Source of the DNA: Mikania micrantha
Lineage: Eukaryota > Streptophyta > Magnoliopsida > Asterales > Asteraceae
Reading direction: 5' to 3'
Length of the DNA stretch: 64,000 nt
Assembly: GCA_009363875.1 (NCBI GenBank)
Contig: CM018698.1
Span: 61,301,439-61,365,438, forward strand
Positions within the stretch are counted from its first letter, which is position 1. Every line of letters starts with the position of its first letter. The notes under the pieces are model-generated. The model saw nothing but the letters and a program-made list of their open reading frames with translations. It was not told where the DNA came from and ran no database searches. The translations under genes were made by a program, and so were the position numbers. Of the stretch, positions 9,818-21,961 are shown in pieces.

Positions 9818-11604
9818 TTCTTTAATATATCCAGTCTATTATTCCTCAAGGTATGCAACGAGCCATCCTGTTATCCTTTCTCAAACTATTCAACCTGATA
9901 TGCGTGTAAAACAAGTCAACTTTATGCAGGTGAGTTCTAAGTTAAATTTTTAATGAAACCTTTATTCATTCATATCATCACATAACGTAATTCAAATGCA
10001 TAACATACATGTCATCATAACTTTAATATATTTCATACACATCATCATAACATCAATCATATTATGCAGAAAATTTAGCCTCAACTGCTGACCTGAAGTC
10101 AACAGGCTTGTGCAGCACAAGACACCTCAACTACCAACCCGAAGTTGACAGGCTCGTACATGTATAAGACTTCCTCAACTGGCGACACACAGTCGACAGG
10201 CTTGTGTTTCCACAAGACTCTTTAACTATCAACCTGAAGCTGACAGCTCATACCGGTACAAGACTTCTTTAACAACAATCATTCACATAACGTCTCTTTA
10301 CATATATCAGTCATATCCATAACATCATTCATTCCCACATAACATGGTTTAAATCATTTAAACCATTATAAACATAAACACTTTTCTACATCGAAATGCT
10401 CAAATTTTGCCCAACCGCAGCTGGGACTTCAAAACCACATTTCCTACTCGACCTCAGCTGAAACTTTTAAAATCATTTTCACAAAATACTTTCATATCAT
10501 GCATAACATCCCAAAATGATAAAACATTTAAAATAGGGCTACGAAGAACTCACCTGAGCTTAGTAAGGCCAATTTGCTAGCTTTCTTTCTTTCCTTACCT
10601 TCTCACGTTCAAAATGATATCCTATTAATATGGATATATTATCATAATTATAACCTTATCATGAAGATGTTCATATTTACGATGACCGCTCAAAACTTCG
10701 GCCTGTCGTAACTTTCATTCGTAGCTTTGTTTCAAAATTTCGCTTACACTCATTTTGATCATTTTTATCTCTGCATTCTTGTTATGCTTAAAGATAACCT
10801 ATTTTCTCAGCTTAGATAAGTGTATTCTCATACCCATTCATATTACTCATAATTGCCTAAAACATTATACGAACTTTACTTGTTTCCTTTCTCAGCTCCA
10901 ACCATACCCACAATCCTTAGAGTATATAAATGTTCATACAGGTTTTATAATCGCATAACATATAATCATACCAAACTCATGGTTACATACACACCCATAC
11001 AACTCATTAATCCATTCACATGCTTTAAGATTCTATTAACTGATTTCATACATATTAAGAGGATCTTGATCATGTCAACAAACTCACATATTTGTACTTG
11101 TTTAGTATTCTTAATCAACAGTGATAACCACTAAATAACTTCCTAATATCAGATCTAATCCATATAGTAGCAAACTAGTGAGAGAAATCGAATCAATACC
11201 TGTTCAGGCGGATTTTCGATCGAAAACTAATGATCCGGAGTTGTATAGATGATCTCCAACTTGAATCTGATAATCTTATAGCTTAATCATATTGATTGGG
11301 GGTTTAACATCATACAGATTGTTGTTTGGAGTTTGAAGTTTGAAGGAAGATAAAAAAAATAAATTTCTTTCAAGCAATCTTGATGTATATCCCAATCTTG
11401 CCGACATTCAAAATAAAAATATATGGATTTATTTAAAATTTACACCTAGGCCCCTTAAACAAGCACTTATTTTTAAAACCCCCTTATACTTTGCTCACAT
11501 ATTTTTAATATTCACGAGCTTGTATCGTGTTCATACTTTATCGTATAATGGTCCGCTTATATGAATGTGATCGTAATTACTTCGGGAATGTTCATAAAAA
11601 TTTT
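9818..11604 (-). repeat. Decayed long LTR, part between solo LTR and MULE
   Basis: No duplicated ends survive, but the plan of the long LTRs is visible on minus: a donor-like CAG|GTGAGTTCTTCG at 10,553, ACTCACC...GTTGAC near 9,935-9,915, and an acceptor-like ATATCAG|GTTG ending at 9,895. With 21,777-21,961 (ending GGTTGTTACA) and probably 6,690-6,874 it is one LTR split by a solo LTR and a MULE. Open frames here (10,755-11,134; 11,340-11,564) are low complexity. Confidence 0.6.
10070..10265. repeat. Tandem repeat, about four ~60-bp units
   Basis: The unit is CTCAACT-n-CCTGAAGTCAACAGGCTTGT-n-ACAAGAC; it recurs with divergence starting near 10,080, 10,125, 10,173 and 10,222. It lies inside the decayed LTR's putative intron. 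Confidence 0.7.
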
Positions 11605-11612
11605 GAACCCAA

Positions 11613-11662
11613 GGTTAAGGTTCAGCTAAATAGGGGATTAAACCTAAGAAGTCTAAGAAGCA
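11613..11662 (+). repeat. MULE left terminal inverted repeat
   Basis: About 50 bp with clear similarity to the complement of 21,716-21,767; key shared words are CTAAATAGGG, AACCTAA and CTAAGAAG. Similarity beyond this is weak. Confidence 0.8.
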
Positions 11663-12437
11663 ATGGATGGCTGCCATGTGGCAGATTAAATCTTGTTAAT
11701 TAAGGGCATTTTGGGGATTTTGCAGGTAAAAGAAAATAGGGTTAGTTAATGAGGCTCAGCTGTTCGTTTTTTTGATTTCATTGTATGCAGCTTCACGATA
11801 TACAGTTGTTGATCGATTTCTTCCATCAATTGATCAGGTTAATCGATTTCTTGTTCGATTGATATCGTGAAATCTCTAATTTCGCTGCAATCTGTTCTTC
11901 ACATTATACAGGGTGTTATCAATTTGGCGCTAAAACATGATTTCATCTATTTATGCTTAAATGAGTACGTATTCTTTGTTTTTCATGTGATTATTGGTTT
12001 TTTATGATTAATCGTATTGTTTTCAATGATTTTATGCGTGATTTAGTTTCATTATATGTGTAATCATATTTTTTAGGAGCATCGTTATGTGTATTGTGTC
12101 TATTATACATGATTTTGTCTATTGTGTCAATTATGTATGTTGTATTGTGTTATAATGTGTATTACTTTGTACAGATATGTAGTATGTCATATTAATAATA
12201 GTATTTTGTGTTATTATACATGATTGTGTCTAGTGTCAAATAATATTGTGTCTTTTAAGCATGATTGTGTTTAATGTCTCAAATACTATTGTGTCTTTTT
12301 ATGTAATTGTGTCTTATATAATTGTGTATTTTATACAATTGTGTCTTACATCATTTTGTGTGTTAATATGTGAAATGTTAACTGGTTTTGTTTAATTTAT
12401 GTAGATTTTCAAACATACAAATAAGTTGTTCAACAAG
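11663..12437 (+). other. MULE 5' region of the transposase gene
   Basis: Probable promoter and leader. From about 12,100 to 12,360 it is an AT-rich stretch repeating ATTGTGTCT/TGTGTATT words and looks like a leader intron, ending at an acceptor-like TTATGTAG just upstream of the first coding exon. Confidence 0.5.
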
Positions 12438-14994
12438 ATGTATCACCAGGTGGTAGATCGTATTAATAGGCCTGATTGTAACCAGTCACTAAAACCTTCT
12501 GTAGGCATGGTATTTGATTCCATTGATCATGTGTTTTCTTTTTATCAAAAGTATGCTATTGCTAGTGGTTTCTCAGTTAGGAAAAACATGGAATACAAAC
12601 ATTGTGGTATTATCAAGTTGAAGTATTTTGTTTGTACTAAGGAGGGTTTTTAGAGAAGATAAACCAGTTAATAGTTCAACTGATGAAAATAAGATTCGAT
12701 CAAAGCGTAGGAAACCATCTAGAAGATGTGGATGCAATGCACACCTTAAGTTGCATTTGAATAATGAAAATAAGTATAGGATATATCATTTTGAGGAATT
12801 GCATAATTATGCTTTTGTTGAAAAAGAAGATGTTCAATTTTTAACTGCTGCAAGAAGGGTTGATCATGTAAAAGAGAATGCAATTCAATCTTTGACTTTT
12901 ATAACTATTGGGCCTATAAGAGCTTTTAATATTTTGAAAAGTTTATATGATGGTTATGCAGAAGTTGGGGCAACGAAGGCTGACTTTAAGAATTATAAAA
13001 GGGATTTTAATGAATATATTGGTGAATATGATGCAGAGATGATCATTCAACGTTTGAACGGGAAAAAAATAGTATCTTCCTAATTTTTCATTTGAGTATA
13101 ATATTAGAGAAGATATATCAATAGCATCGTTGTTTTGGGTTGACGAGGATTCGAAGAATAATTTTCTGTATTTGGGGATGTAGTAGCATTTGATGCAACG
13201 TATAGAACAAACAAGTATGCTAAATAACATAATTGTGTTATTATGTTCTTTAATTTATTGTGTTATTTTTGTTGATTGTGTTATGTTTACCATTGTGTTT
13301 TTTAGGTATGATATGGTTTTTGTTCCTTTTACTGGCATTGATAATCACAATAGAAATGTTACATTTGGTGCTGCTCTTCTTGGATCTGAAACTACTGATT
13401 CATATAGATGGTTATTGGAAGAATTTAATGAAGCATTTGGTTATGCACCTAGATTTTTTGTTACTGATCAAGATGCTGCAATGAGGCGCGCCATTTTAGA
13501 TGTTTGCCCTAATAGTCGTCACAGATTATGTATGTGGCATATATGGGAGAAATTGACTACAAAGGTAACAGAACATATTAATTGTGTATTTTTTTAAATT
13601 TATTTGTGTCTTTTGTTAATTGTGTCTTTTTTTAATTGTGTCTTTTGTTAATTGTGTCTTTTTAATATTTGTGTCTTCCATCAATGTGTCTTTAGTAACT
13701 GACTCAAATTTTTTGTCTTTATTAATTGTGTCTTTATAGGTTGGAGCAGCTATGTGTAATTTAACAGATTTCAAAAAGAAATTATCTAATATTGTATGAC
13801 AGATTGTATTACATTTGAGGAATTTGAAAAGGAGTGGCATATGATCCTTTCAGAATTTGGGTTAAGTGATCATCCTTGGTTGGGTGACAAGGATGAGGAG
13901 TTGTCTGGTCTTATGCGTACCACCTCAAGAGCAGAGAGCGAAAATCATTTCTTTAATCAATTTTACAACCGGAATGTAACTTTTATGGAATTTTATACCC
14001 ACTTTGAGTCAGCGATGGAGCGTCAAAGGCATGAACATTAGAAGAATGATCATGACACGAGAATTACTGATGCAGAGATTTGGAGCACATTTTGCCTTGA
14101 GAAACAAGCTTCAAATATTTTTACACAAACAATATTTTTGGACCAGCATCTGGAGATAGATGATGCAATAAACAGTTGTGGGTCTGCAATGATTGAAAAA
14201 GTTGATGATTTTCAGATTTTTTCTATTAAAGATTTGTTGCATCCTGCTGATTCATATTTTAAGGTATTACATTTCTTTATTTTTGTATACTTATTGTGTC
14301 TTGTTGTATATGTGTTTTTGTTGTGTATTTATGCGTATATTTTTTGTTGTGTCTTATTTTTGTGTCTTTATAACCAGTTGTGTTTTATTGTTTATTATGT
14401 TGTATTGTGTTTTGTGTTATATGTAGGTTTCGTTTCGAATAGAGGATCTTACAATTTTCTGCAGTTGTGAGAGGTTTAAACAATTTGGATTGCTATGTAG
14501 ACATATATACTATGTTCTTAGATTTTGTGAAATCACTGAGTTTCCAAAAAAAAATACGTGGTTAGGCGTTGGACAATGGAAGCCGAACCAAATAGTTCCC
14601 TTCGATCGGTTATCAATCCTGGTAAAGATAATGCTGTTGACATCGAAGCTACTGTTCGTGAGATTATGTCTTGAAACGAGTACGTTATAAATCGGTTGGT
14701 TACGAACAAAGATGAATTGTTACTTTATAGAGATCATGTTAAAAGTTGCATGTCCAAGGCTGTTGAGGTAGAAATTGACACTCCTCGACCTAGCAGAAGG
14801 GGTAAATTTGCATCAATAACCGAAATGAGTGAACCACGTTATGCAAGTGTTCGTGTACCTGTAAGAGCAAGGACTAAAGGATGTGGTACAAACAAGCGGT
14901 TTAAGTCTGCTCGTAAGATAATAATTAACATTTTAGAAGCAAAGAAGAAACTTAGGGAATGTGGATTTTGCAAATCTGTTGGTCACAACCATTG
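12438..14994 (+). pseudogene. FAR1-related MULE transposase relic
   Basis: Mutator-type transposase of the family from which FHY3/FAR1 transcription factors derive. Order: FAR1 DNA-binding region (GMVFDSIDHVFSFYQKYA...GFSVRK; then RRCGCNAHLKLHL and HFEELHNYAF, where the usual HNH reads HNY), MULE core with FDATY (first Asp), VTDQDAAM (second Asp), CMWHIWEKL and RAESENHFF (candidate Glu), a SWIM finger CSCERFKQFGLLCRHI, and a final zinc knuckle CGFCKSVGHNH. Breaks: an extra T in the T run at about 12,650; a frameshift near 13,165; a missing base near 13,798 in a Trp codon; stop TAG at 14,039-14,041; an extra A near 14,550; stop TGA near 14,673; stop TGA at 14,992-14,994 inside the knuckle. Introns (e.g. 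~13,216-13,305, ~13,566-13,740, ~14,262-14,427) have plausible GT-AG ends. Confidence 0.88.
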
Positions 14995-15009
14995 AACATG
15001 TCAATTATA

Positions 15010-15800
15010 TATTTATATATTAAAAGTATTAAAGACAAACAAGGATCAAGTATTTCAGGATCTAATTAGAAAGTTTTTTAAATATGCATTTTCTATTTCA
15101 TATTAGAATGAAATGGAACATGTTTTACATTTGATATATAATGTTTAATGTTTAATGTGTAATGTGTAATGTGTCATGTGTAATGTATAATGTGTCATGT
15201 GTAATGTGTCATGTGTAATGTTTTACAATATGCAATGTGTAATTAGTAATGTATAATGTGTAATGTGTCTTTTTACTTATAAGTTTAACTGTGTATTTTC
15301 TGTTTATCTTTTTCTTGTCTCTTTAATGTTTTTGCATTTGTTGATTATTTGTTAACTTTGATGTTTCTTTAAGTATATTTTTTTACTTATATTAAAGTCT
15401 TTCATGTTTAGCATTTGTTGTGTCTTTTTGTGTGTTTTATTTTTTCAACATTATTGTGTATTTAATGTTTCATCTTTATTGTGTCTTTAAGTGTTTCTTG
15501 ATTATGTCTTTTATGTAAACCTGCATTACAACTTTCTTCTGTTTTTTTTTGTTGTGTATCTTTTTATAGTATTTTTTATGTTGTGTATTTTTTATGTTGT
15601 GTCTTTATTATATTGTGTCTTTTTACATTGTATCTTTCTTTAAATTGTGTTTAACCTTGAATATATTTACCATTCAAACAGAGTTAATAAAAATATATAA
15701 TAAAAGATGCATATTGATTTCAACCAAAAGACAATTACAAGTAGCATGTTATAAAGAGTGCTAAAAGGCATCAACAAACCACCATTGTTTAAATACAACC
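15010..15800. other. Spacer between the two convergent MULE genes
   Basis: No gene. Dominated by TAATGTGT units (about 15,130-15,270) and TTGTGTCTTT words (about 15,420-15,650). This probably contains the 3' ends of both transcripts. Confidence 0.6.
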
Positions 15801-17429
15801 AACCTACTTTAAAATAAACCTAACACATTCAATCGTTCACCGATTCGAGCTTGTGATGTCTTCTGAAGTACCTTTTTCTCATCAGTAGTTAGATCCAAAT
15901 AGGTCTTCATTTCACTTAAGACAACACTTTTTGCTTCGTTAACGTCATGAAGAAGAATCTTGGCAGCATACTTTCTTCTTAAGTCAACTAGCTGTCTTTT
16001 CTGGAGTTTATCTTCCTCCAATGCAAACCCAGCATCATATTCTTTTTCATCATTGCCTTGGAATGTTTCCATATGCCTCATCAGAAACACCCCGCAATCC
16101 ACATGATTGTGTGAAGTTCTCCATGGCATTTTATATCTCACAATGTTTGACATTTTTACAGTTTTTGCTTCTTTGTGTGAGATGGACTCTAAGTAGGTCA
16201 CAAATGCATTTTTCTGAAACGAAGAACATTATTATTATTAATCTATTCATTTTTTATGTTATAAAGATCATCAAACTTACCAAGTGTTCTAGTCGACCAA
16301 GATACTTTGCATCATAGTCATCAAACGCACTATTGTCTATCAGTATAACCTAAGGAAGGTTTTGTATCTTGAGGTTGAAGCACATAAGATAATGGTGCGC
16401 TGATTTAATAACCGGAAAAAGGACCAAACCGAATTGCTTCACATTATCCAAACGTTCTTTTTCCAAAAATTCCTTAAAAAGTCTAGTGAACTGCTCAAGT
16501 ACAGCTTTGTTCCCCTTTGCATAGGTTTCCCGAAACTGTGCATAATAAAAAATGTAAAAGTTAGTGCATTATTTTATATAATATATGTAATATTTTTCTT
16601 TTGAATTGTGTAATGTGTATTATGTCTTTTGTGTATTGTGTGTTTGTGTATTGTGTATTGTGTATGTAATGCCCATAGTGTATTATGTGGGTGTTGTGTA
16701 ATGTCTTTTTGTATTTTATGTGTTCTATAATGTTTTGTGTAGTGTGTAATGTGTAATGTGTAATGTGTATTTGTGTATTATGTGTTTCCTACAGTGTTTA
16801 TGTTTTGTGTTTGTGTATTGTGTAATGTGTACTGTGTAATGTGTACTGTGTAATGTGATTGTGTATTGTGTTTAATGTGTGCGTGTTTTTATTTAATGTG
16901 TAATATGTAATGTATAATGTGTAATGTAGTATAACTTACAATCATTGGAGAAGTGCAGAACAACCGATAAACTGATTCTCTTGATTTCCTTTTTTTCTTC
17001 CATATTCAACAGATGAGCCCATACGTTTATAACATCGATATGGACATCAAGATCAGGTCTCAATGTTTCCAGGATAACCTTTGGTGTTGCTAGGATATCA
17101 CCAAGAATAAAGATTTCTTTGCTGCAAAATAATTAATATAATTTTGTTATAACACATTCAAAGAAAATAAATTGTAATAATTTAAAGGATTGTGTACAAG
17201 GATTCTCCAGTCGCAGCAAATAGATAGTCTGCAATGTTGTTTTCAGCTGTCGTCCTTCGATGTCCCATCACAACCTGTATTTCTATGTAAGGGGAACATA
17301 AAAGTTCTCCAACATTCTTCTTTCTCTCTGGTCTTTTTTGTTTCTTTTCTGGTTTAACGCTTGAAATTGGTTCTACAACACAAACAATCTCCCTTTGTGG
17401 TGTTTGGAAATTTGTTTCTTCTGTTTGCA

Positions 17430-17940
17430 AGATCGGTAACTCAGTTATAATTTTGTTTAAATCAAACTCTTTGTCCTTCTCTTCATTTTCTTTTATTGCC
17501 TCTTCATTTACAGTTTCCTTTTCAACATTCACCTTCTCAGCCTCATTTTCAACATTTACTGTTTCTTTTGTTGTCTCTTCATTTACAGTTTCCTCAATAC
17601 TTACCTTCTCAGCTGTTTCTTCCACAGTTGTGTCTTTAACGGTTGTGTCTTTAACAAGCTCCTCACTTCCCACAGTATCTTTGACGATTTTTTCATCTTT
17701 AGTTTTCTTCTCTTCAACAATTGCCTTTTCAACATTCACCTTCTTGCTTGTGTTTTGCTCAACACTTACCTTCTCAGATGTTTCTTCTTAAATTGTGTCT
17801 TTACTCATTGTTTTTTTTACAATTGTGTCTTCCACAATTGTGTCATCCACCTTTGTTTCTTTTCCAATTTCTTCAACACTGAGTGTTTCCTGTTGAAGTA
17901 TTTGAACTTCATTCTCTTTGCTTGTTTCATCTTTTGATGC
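17430..17940 (-). repeat. Coding low-complexity KDT/VEET repeat
   Basis: On minus the frame repeats KDT, VEET, NVE and SVEE units. The KDT codons are AAAGACAC-A, the complement of the TGTGTCTTT word that fills the non-coding parts of the same element. Confidence 0.7.
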
Positions 17941-20136
17941 TTTATCATTGTGTCCACATAACAGTTGCAAAAAAAAACAAAAGTAAACAACAAAAATCAA
18001 ATATGTAATATGCAATGTGTACATTTTTTTACTATTGTGTAATGTGCAATGTGTAAGATGTGTATTGTGTCAACATGTGCTGTGTAACATATTAATAAAA
18101 TAATTTTTAATGAAAGAAAGATAATAAAAATTACCAGTTGTCGATAGTGTAAGTTCAATATCACCTAACTTGAAGCTAGGTGCATCAGACAAATTCTTCA
18201 TCTTTTTGATTTCATATTCTGTTAATGAGGTTTTTTCCATCTGTGAATACTCCATAATTAATGATGGGGTTACTTCAATTGATGTGCCTAATCCCAACTT
18301 ATATGCATCTTTCTGACAGGGCGCTTCTTCATTTATGTGTAATGTGCTTAAAAACACATCTGCATCAGAAGCCATTGAATCTTCTTTGGATGTGTATTTT
18401 TGTATCAAGGATGCCCATTATTTCTTCATTTCTATAATCAATGAGCCTTCTGGAAAATCATTTTTTGCCTCTTCTAACATCAAGACTATTTGTGTTGCTT
18501 GATCATCGAATGAATCTAACTTTTTTGCGTATCCTCTCCGCCCTCACCTGTCATTATTTTTAATTGCTTATGATATCAAAATGTATGTATTAAATAAATA
18601 AATTAAGAAATAAAATTTTCATAACTCTTGTGAATCTGTTACAACACAATTACCTGTGACATCCTCAACAGGTTTCTCAGCTTCATTAAGCTCCAAATTC
18701 TCACCCAAATTTTCAGACTCCTTAACCATTTATTCATCTTTATCAGTTTCTGTAGTGCATACTTTCTTTTTCTTTGGTACTTTCAACCTAAGTTTCAGGC
18801 TTTGTTTTGATTTTGTTTGTGACAATCTTGCCTTTTTCTGAACAGGAGCCACTTCTACATCGTCTTCCTCATCAACTGTCTCTTTTTGAACATAAATTGC
18901 AAGCCTCTCCTCATACTCTTGCAACTTGTTAAAGTCAATTTTCTGAAGCTTGTTAGGCTGTTTACACCATTTTGCTTTGTTTTTCTCTTTTTGATAGATG
19001 TAGAGAACCTTTTTTCCACATAACAGATGCAAAAAAACAATAACACAAATCAAATGTGTAATGTGTAATGTGTAATGTGTTATATTGTGTAAGTGTAATG
19101 TGTTATGTGTAATGTGTAATGTGTAATGTGTAATGTGTAATGTGTAATGTATAATGTGAATTGTGTAGTGTGACCTGTGTAGTGTGTAGTGTGTAATGTG
19201 TACTGTGTAATGTGTCATGTGTAACTGACCAAATATCAAGTATAAAATCTTACCACCAGTAGCAAAATAGGGCCATTGTAGAGGTCTTCTTATTTACTAT
19301 TCCACGCCTCTCTGGTTGTTTTTAAACAAGCCATCATATAATCACACTAGTTTAAATTCCTTACATCTGTTGTTGTCTTTACAGATGTAAGGAATCTTTG
19401 ATTAACATTGTTGCTCATCATTGTTTCCCCCATTAAAGAGAAAAAAAACAACCAAAAAGTTGAGCTTGAACATCCTACCTGCATCCTTCTTATATTTTAT
19501 GTATGCAACAAGATCCTTGACAAAAGTTTTCTTCGGTAAATCATCTCCAAACTGGCTCCTCCATTCCTTGACAATCGAGTCATTTGCGTTTGGTCGTGTT
19601 TTAACAGTAACCTTAGTCCCTCCATTTGGGAATTTGAACACTTACTATATCAAACTAGATGACAACTGGATTTCTCTCTCTCCATCATTAACTGAGTCCG
19701 TTTCTGGATTGTAGTTCCGTAGCAGCTAGTAAGCAAAAGCTCTTGGAATTGTATGCAGTTGAAGGCACAGAATTTCTTGAAATCCCATTTCAGTCACTGC
19801 TTTTTTCTGGCTTGAGGAGATATTTTCAATGAACTTTGTTAGGTTAGAAATAGCACATCTCACAATCAACCTTTTCTCGTCAAACGGAAAATGAACACTC
19901 TTCGGTTTCTTTTGTTTTTTTCTTTTCTTAGGACACACTTGTGTTGTAGATACAGACTCTTCAACAGATTGTGTTTTGTTTTATTTGTTTTTGTTTGATT
20001 GAGTCTTCATGATAAAAGTATTTAAAGGCTCTAACATCTCATGATCTTGCTCAACTGTAACACAAAAGAAATAACAGTTAAAATACACATTACACAATAA
20101 GTAAACACATTACACATTAAAGATTACACATTAAAT

Positions 20137-21170
20137 TTTACACACCAAAACATGACACATTACACATACAATGTACACTACACAAACAACATCCTATGTG
20201 ACAAAAATTATAACAACACAGAGCCATTCAAATACCCTAAACATTACAGAAGACACATCAATTATAACACAATTGATAAATCACTTACAAAGGGAGGAGA
20301 ATTCAGCTTCATATAAGACACAATACACATTACACAATTGACATAGTACATTTCAAATTCCATAATATCACAGACGCAACAAAACAAGATCAACATCAAA
20401 TTTTACACACCAAAACATGACACATTACACATACAATGTATACTACAGAAACATCCTGTGTGACAAAAATTATAACAACACAGAGCTATTCAAATACCCT
20501 TAACATTACAGACGACACATCAATTATTACACAATTAATAAATCATTTACAAAGAGAGGAGAATTCAGCCTCATATAAGACACAATACACATTACACAAT
20601 TGACATAGTACATTTCAAACTCAATAATATCACAGACACAACAAAACAAGCTCAACATCAAATTTTACACACCAAACATTACACATTACACATACAATGT
20701 ACACTACACAAACAACATCCTATGTGACAAAAATTATAACAAAACAAGACCATTCAAATACCTTAAACATTACAGAAGACACATCAATTATTACACAATT
20801 GATAAATCATTTACAAAGGGAGGAGAATTCAGCCTCATATAAAACACAATACACATTACACATTTGACATAGTACATTACAAACTCCATAATATCTCAGA
20901 CGCAACAAAACATGATCAACATCAAATTTTCAACACCAAACATTACACATTACACATACAATATACACTACACAAACAAAATCCTATGTGAAAAAAATTA
21001 TAACAAAACAGGACCATTCAAATACCCTAAACATTACAGAAGACACATCAATTATAACACAATTGATAAATCATTTACAAAGGCAAGAGAATTCAGCCTC
21101 ACATTTTACATAATACACATTACACAATAGATCTTTACATCAATTATTACACAACAGAATACACATTACA
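20137..21170. repeat. Tandem array, four ~262-bp units, in a MULE intron
   Basis: The word TTTTACACACCAAAACATGACAC or its variants recurs at about 20,137, 20,401, 20,662 and 20,924 (spacing 261-264). Each unit continues through TACAATGTACACTACACAAAC, ATTCAAATACCCTAAACATTACAGA and GGAGGAGAATTCAGC. Copies are about 90% alike by eye. Confidence 0.9.
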
Positions 21171-21715
21171 CATTACATCTTTACATATTTTAATTATTAC
21201 ACAATACAACTGAAAATTTGATGATTACATACACTATTACACAATCCCACTACTTAAACATTACACAATATCTGACTTGTTACACATTGAAGATCTGACT
21301 TAAACATACGTAGATGTTGGAAAACACAATCGTTAGGATTAATGTTGATATTGTACCATTATTTGGTGCTTCGTTCGTCATTTCGGCTTCCTTGAGTGAG
21401 TCTTCGGCTGTTTTTTGCTCCTCCAGCGCCGAAACGTGGATAGACTGTTGTAAATCACTAGAATCATTGACAATGATCTCTGAGACGAACACATTATGGT
21501 CAATTTCGGGCTTTGATGAAGACATCGCGACGGTTTTTGATGGATTTTTGAAGAACTGTGTGTTTTGGGAGGGAGAAGTTCGTAGGCGTGTAGAAGACGA
21601 AAGAACTAACCGTTTGACGATTTTACCCTTTTCTCGTATTAAAACGCCGTGGTATTTACAATTATGCCACCGCGTGGATCTGGGCCCTAGATCTAAGCAA
21701 TCCGACGGTTTTGAT

Positions 21716-21767
21716 GGCTTCTTAGCCTTTTTAGGTTAAATGCCCTATTTAGGATAACCCAACCCTC
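21716..21767 (-). repeat. MULE right terminal inverted repeat
   Basis: Complement matches 11,613-11,662. It lies 191 bp upstream of the ULP1-like start codon, so it probably carries that gene's promoter. Confidence 0.8.
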
Positions 21768-21776
21768 GAACCCAAA

Positions 21777-21961
21777 CGGTCACAGAAAGTGTGCACGTTA
21801 TTAATAGGCTTTATAATGTGTCCATACAGTATCGGATATTTTTAACGTTTATATCATTTTGATCGTAATTACTTTACGAACGTTTATATAAATTTTGGAC
21901 ATAAACGGTTACCAAAATTTCGCACGTTTATTATTAGGTTGCTAAATTTTCGGTTGTTACA
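21777..21961 (-). repeat. 5' end of the decayed LTR (right of the MULE)
   Basis: Ends GGTTGTTACA at 21,961, the kind of end seen at 45,502 (GATGTTACA) and 32,047 (CTGTTACA). Joining 11,568-11,613 to 21,777 gives a second copy of 21,860-21,960, a 129-bp tandem repeat that the MULE split. Confidence 0.6.

Larger units (their letters stand above)
15808..21525 (-). pseudogene. ULP1-like cysteine protease gene relic of the MULE
   Basis: SUMO-protease-like (C48) gene carried by the element. Exon 1 begins at ATG 21,525 (MSSSKPEIDH...) just inside the right terminal repeat and ends at 21,357 before GTACAA; the next exon starts at 20,054 and joins in frame (...NN|VEQDHEML). It continues with a basic stretch PKKRKKQKKPK, AVTEMGFQEILCLQL, NYNPETDS and FKLNFLVVF, the plant ULP1-family N-terminal region. 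A long low-complexity part rich in KDT/VEET repeats lies at about 17,430-17,940. The catalytic end shows SAHHYLMCF (His), VILIDNSA (Asp) and NHVDCGVFLMRHME (Cys), ending at 15,809. Disruptions: in-frame TAA near 19,980, TAG near 19,727, TAG/TAA near 19,640, TAA at 17,789, TAG near 16,350. Intron 1 (20,055-21,356) contains a four-unit tandem array. Confidence 0.82.
11613..21767. mobile_element. Mutator-like element, ~10.15 kb (FAR1-type transposase + ULP1-like gene)
   Basis: Terminal sequences are related in inverted orientation: the left end GGTTAAGGTTCAGCTAAATAGGGG...CTAAGAAG matches the complement of the right end GGGTTGGGTTATCCTAAATAGGGC...CTAAGAAG. Flanks carry GAACCCAAG (11,605-11,613) and GAACCCAAA (21,768-21,776), 8 of 9 identical, the size made by Mutator transposases. 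Inside are a FAR1/MULE transposase relic on plus and a convergent ULP1-like protease relic on minus, the arrangement known from KI-MULEs (Kaonashi). Introns and spacers are saturated with TTGTGTCTTT and TAATGTGT words. All coding regions carry stops or frameshifts, so the element is dead or depends on relatives. Confidence 0.9.

Noticed and set aside
15130..19220. Telomere-like repeat from TAATGTGT arrays
   Set aside because: Not TTTAGGG; the word is specific to the MULE and occurs in its introns and exons.
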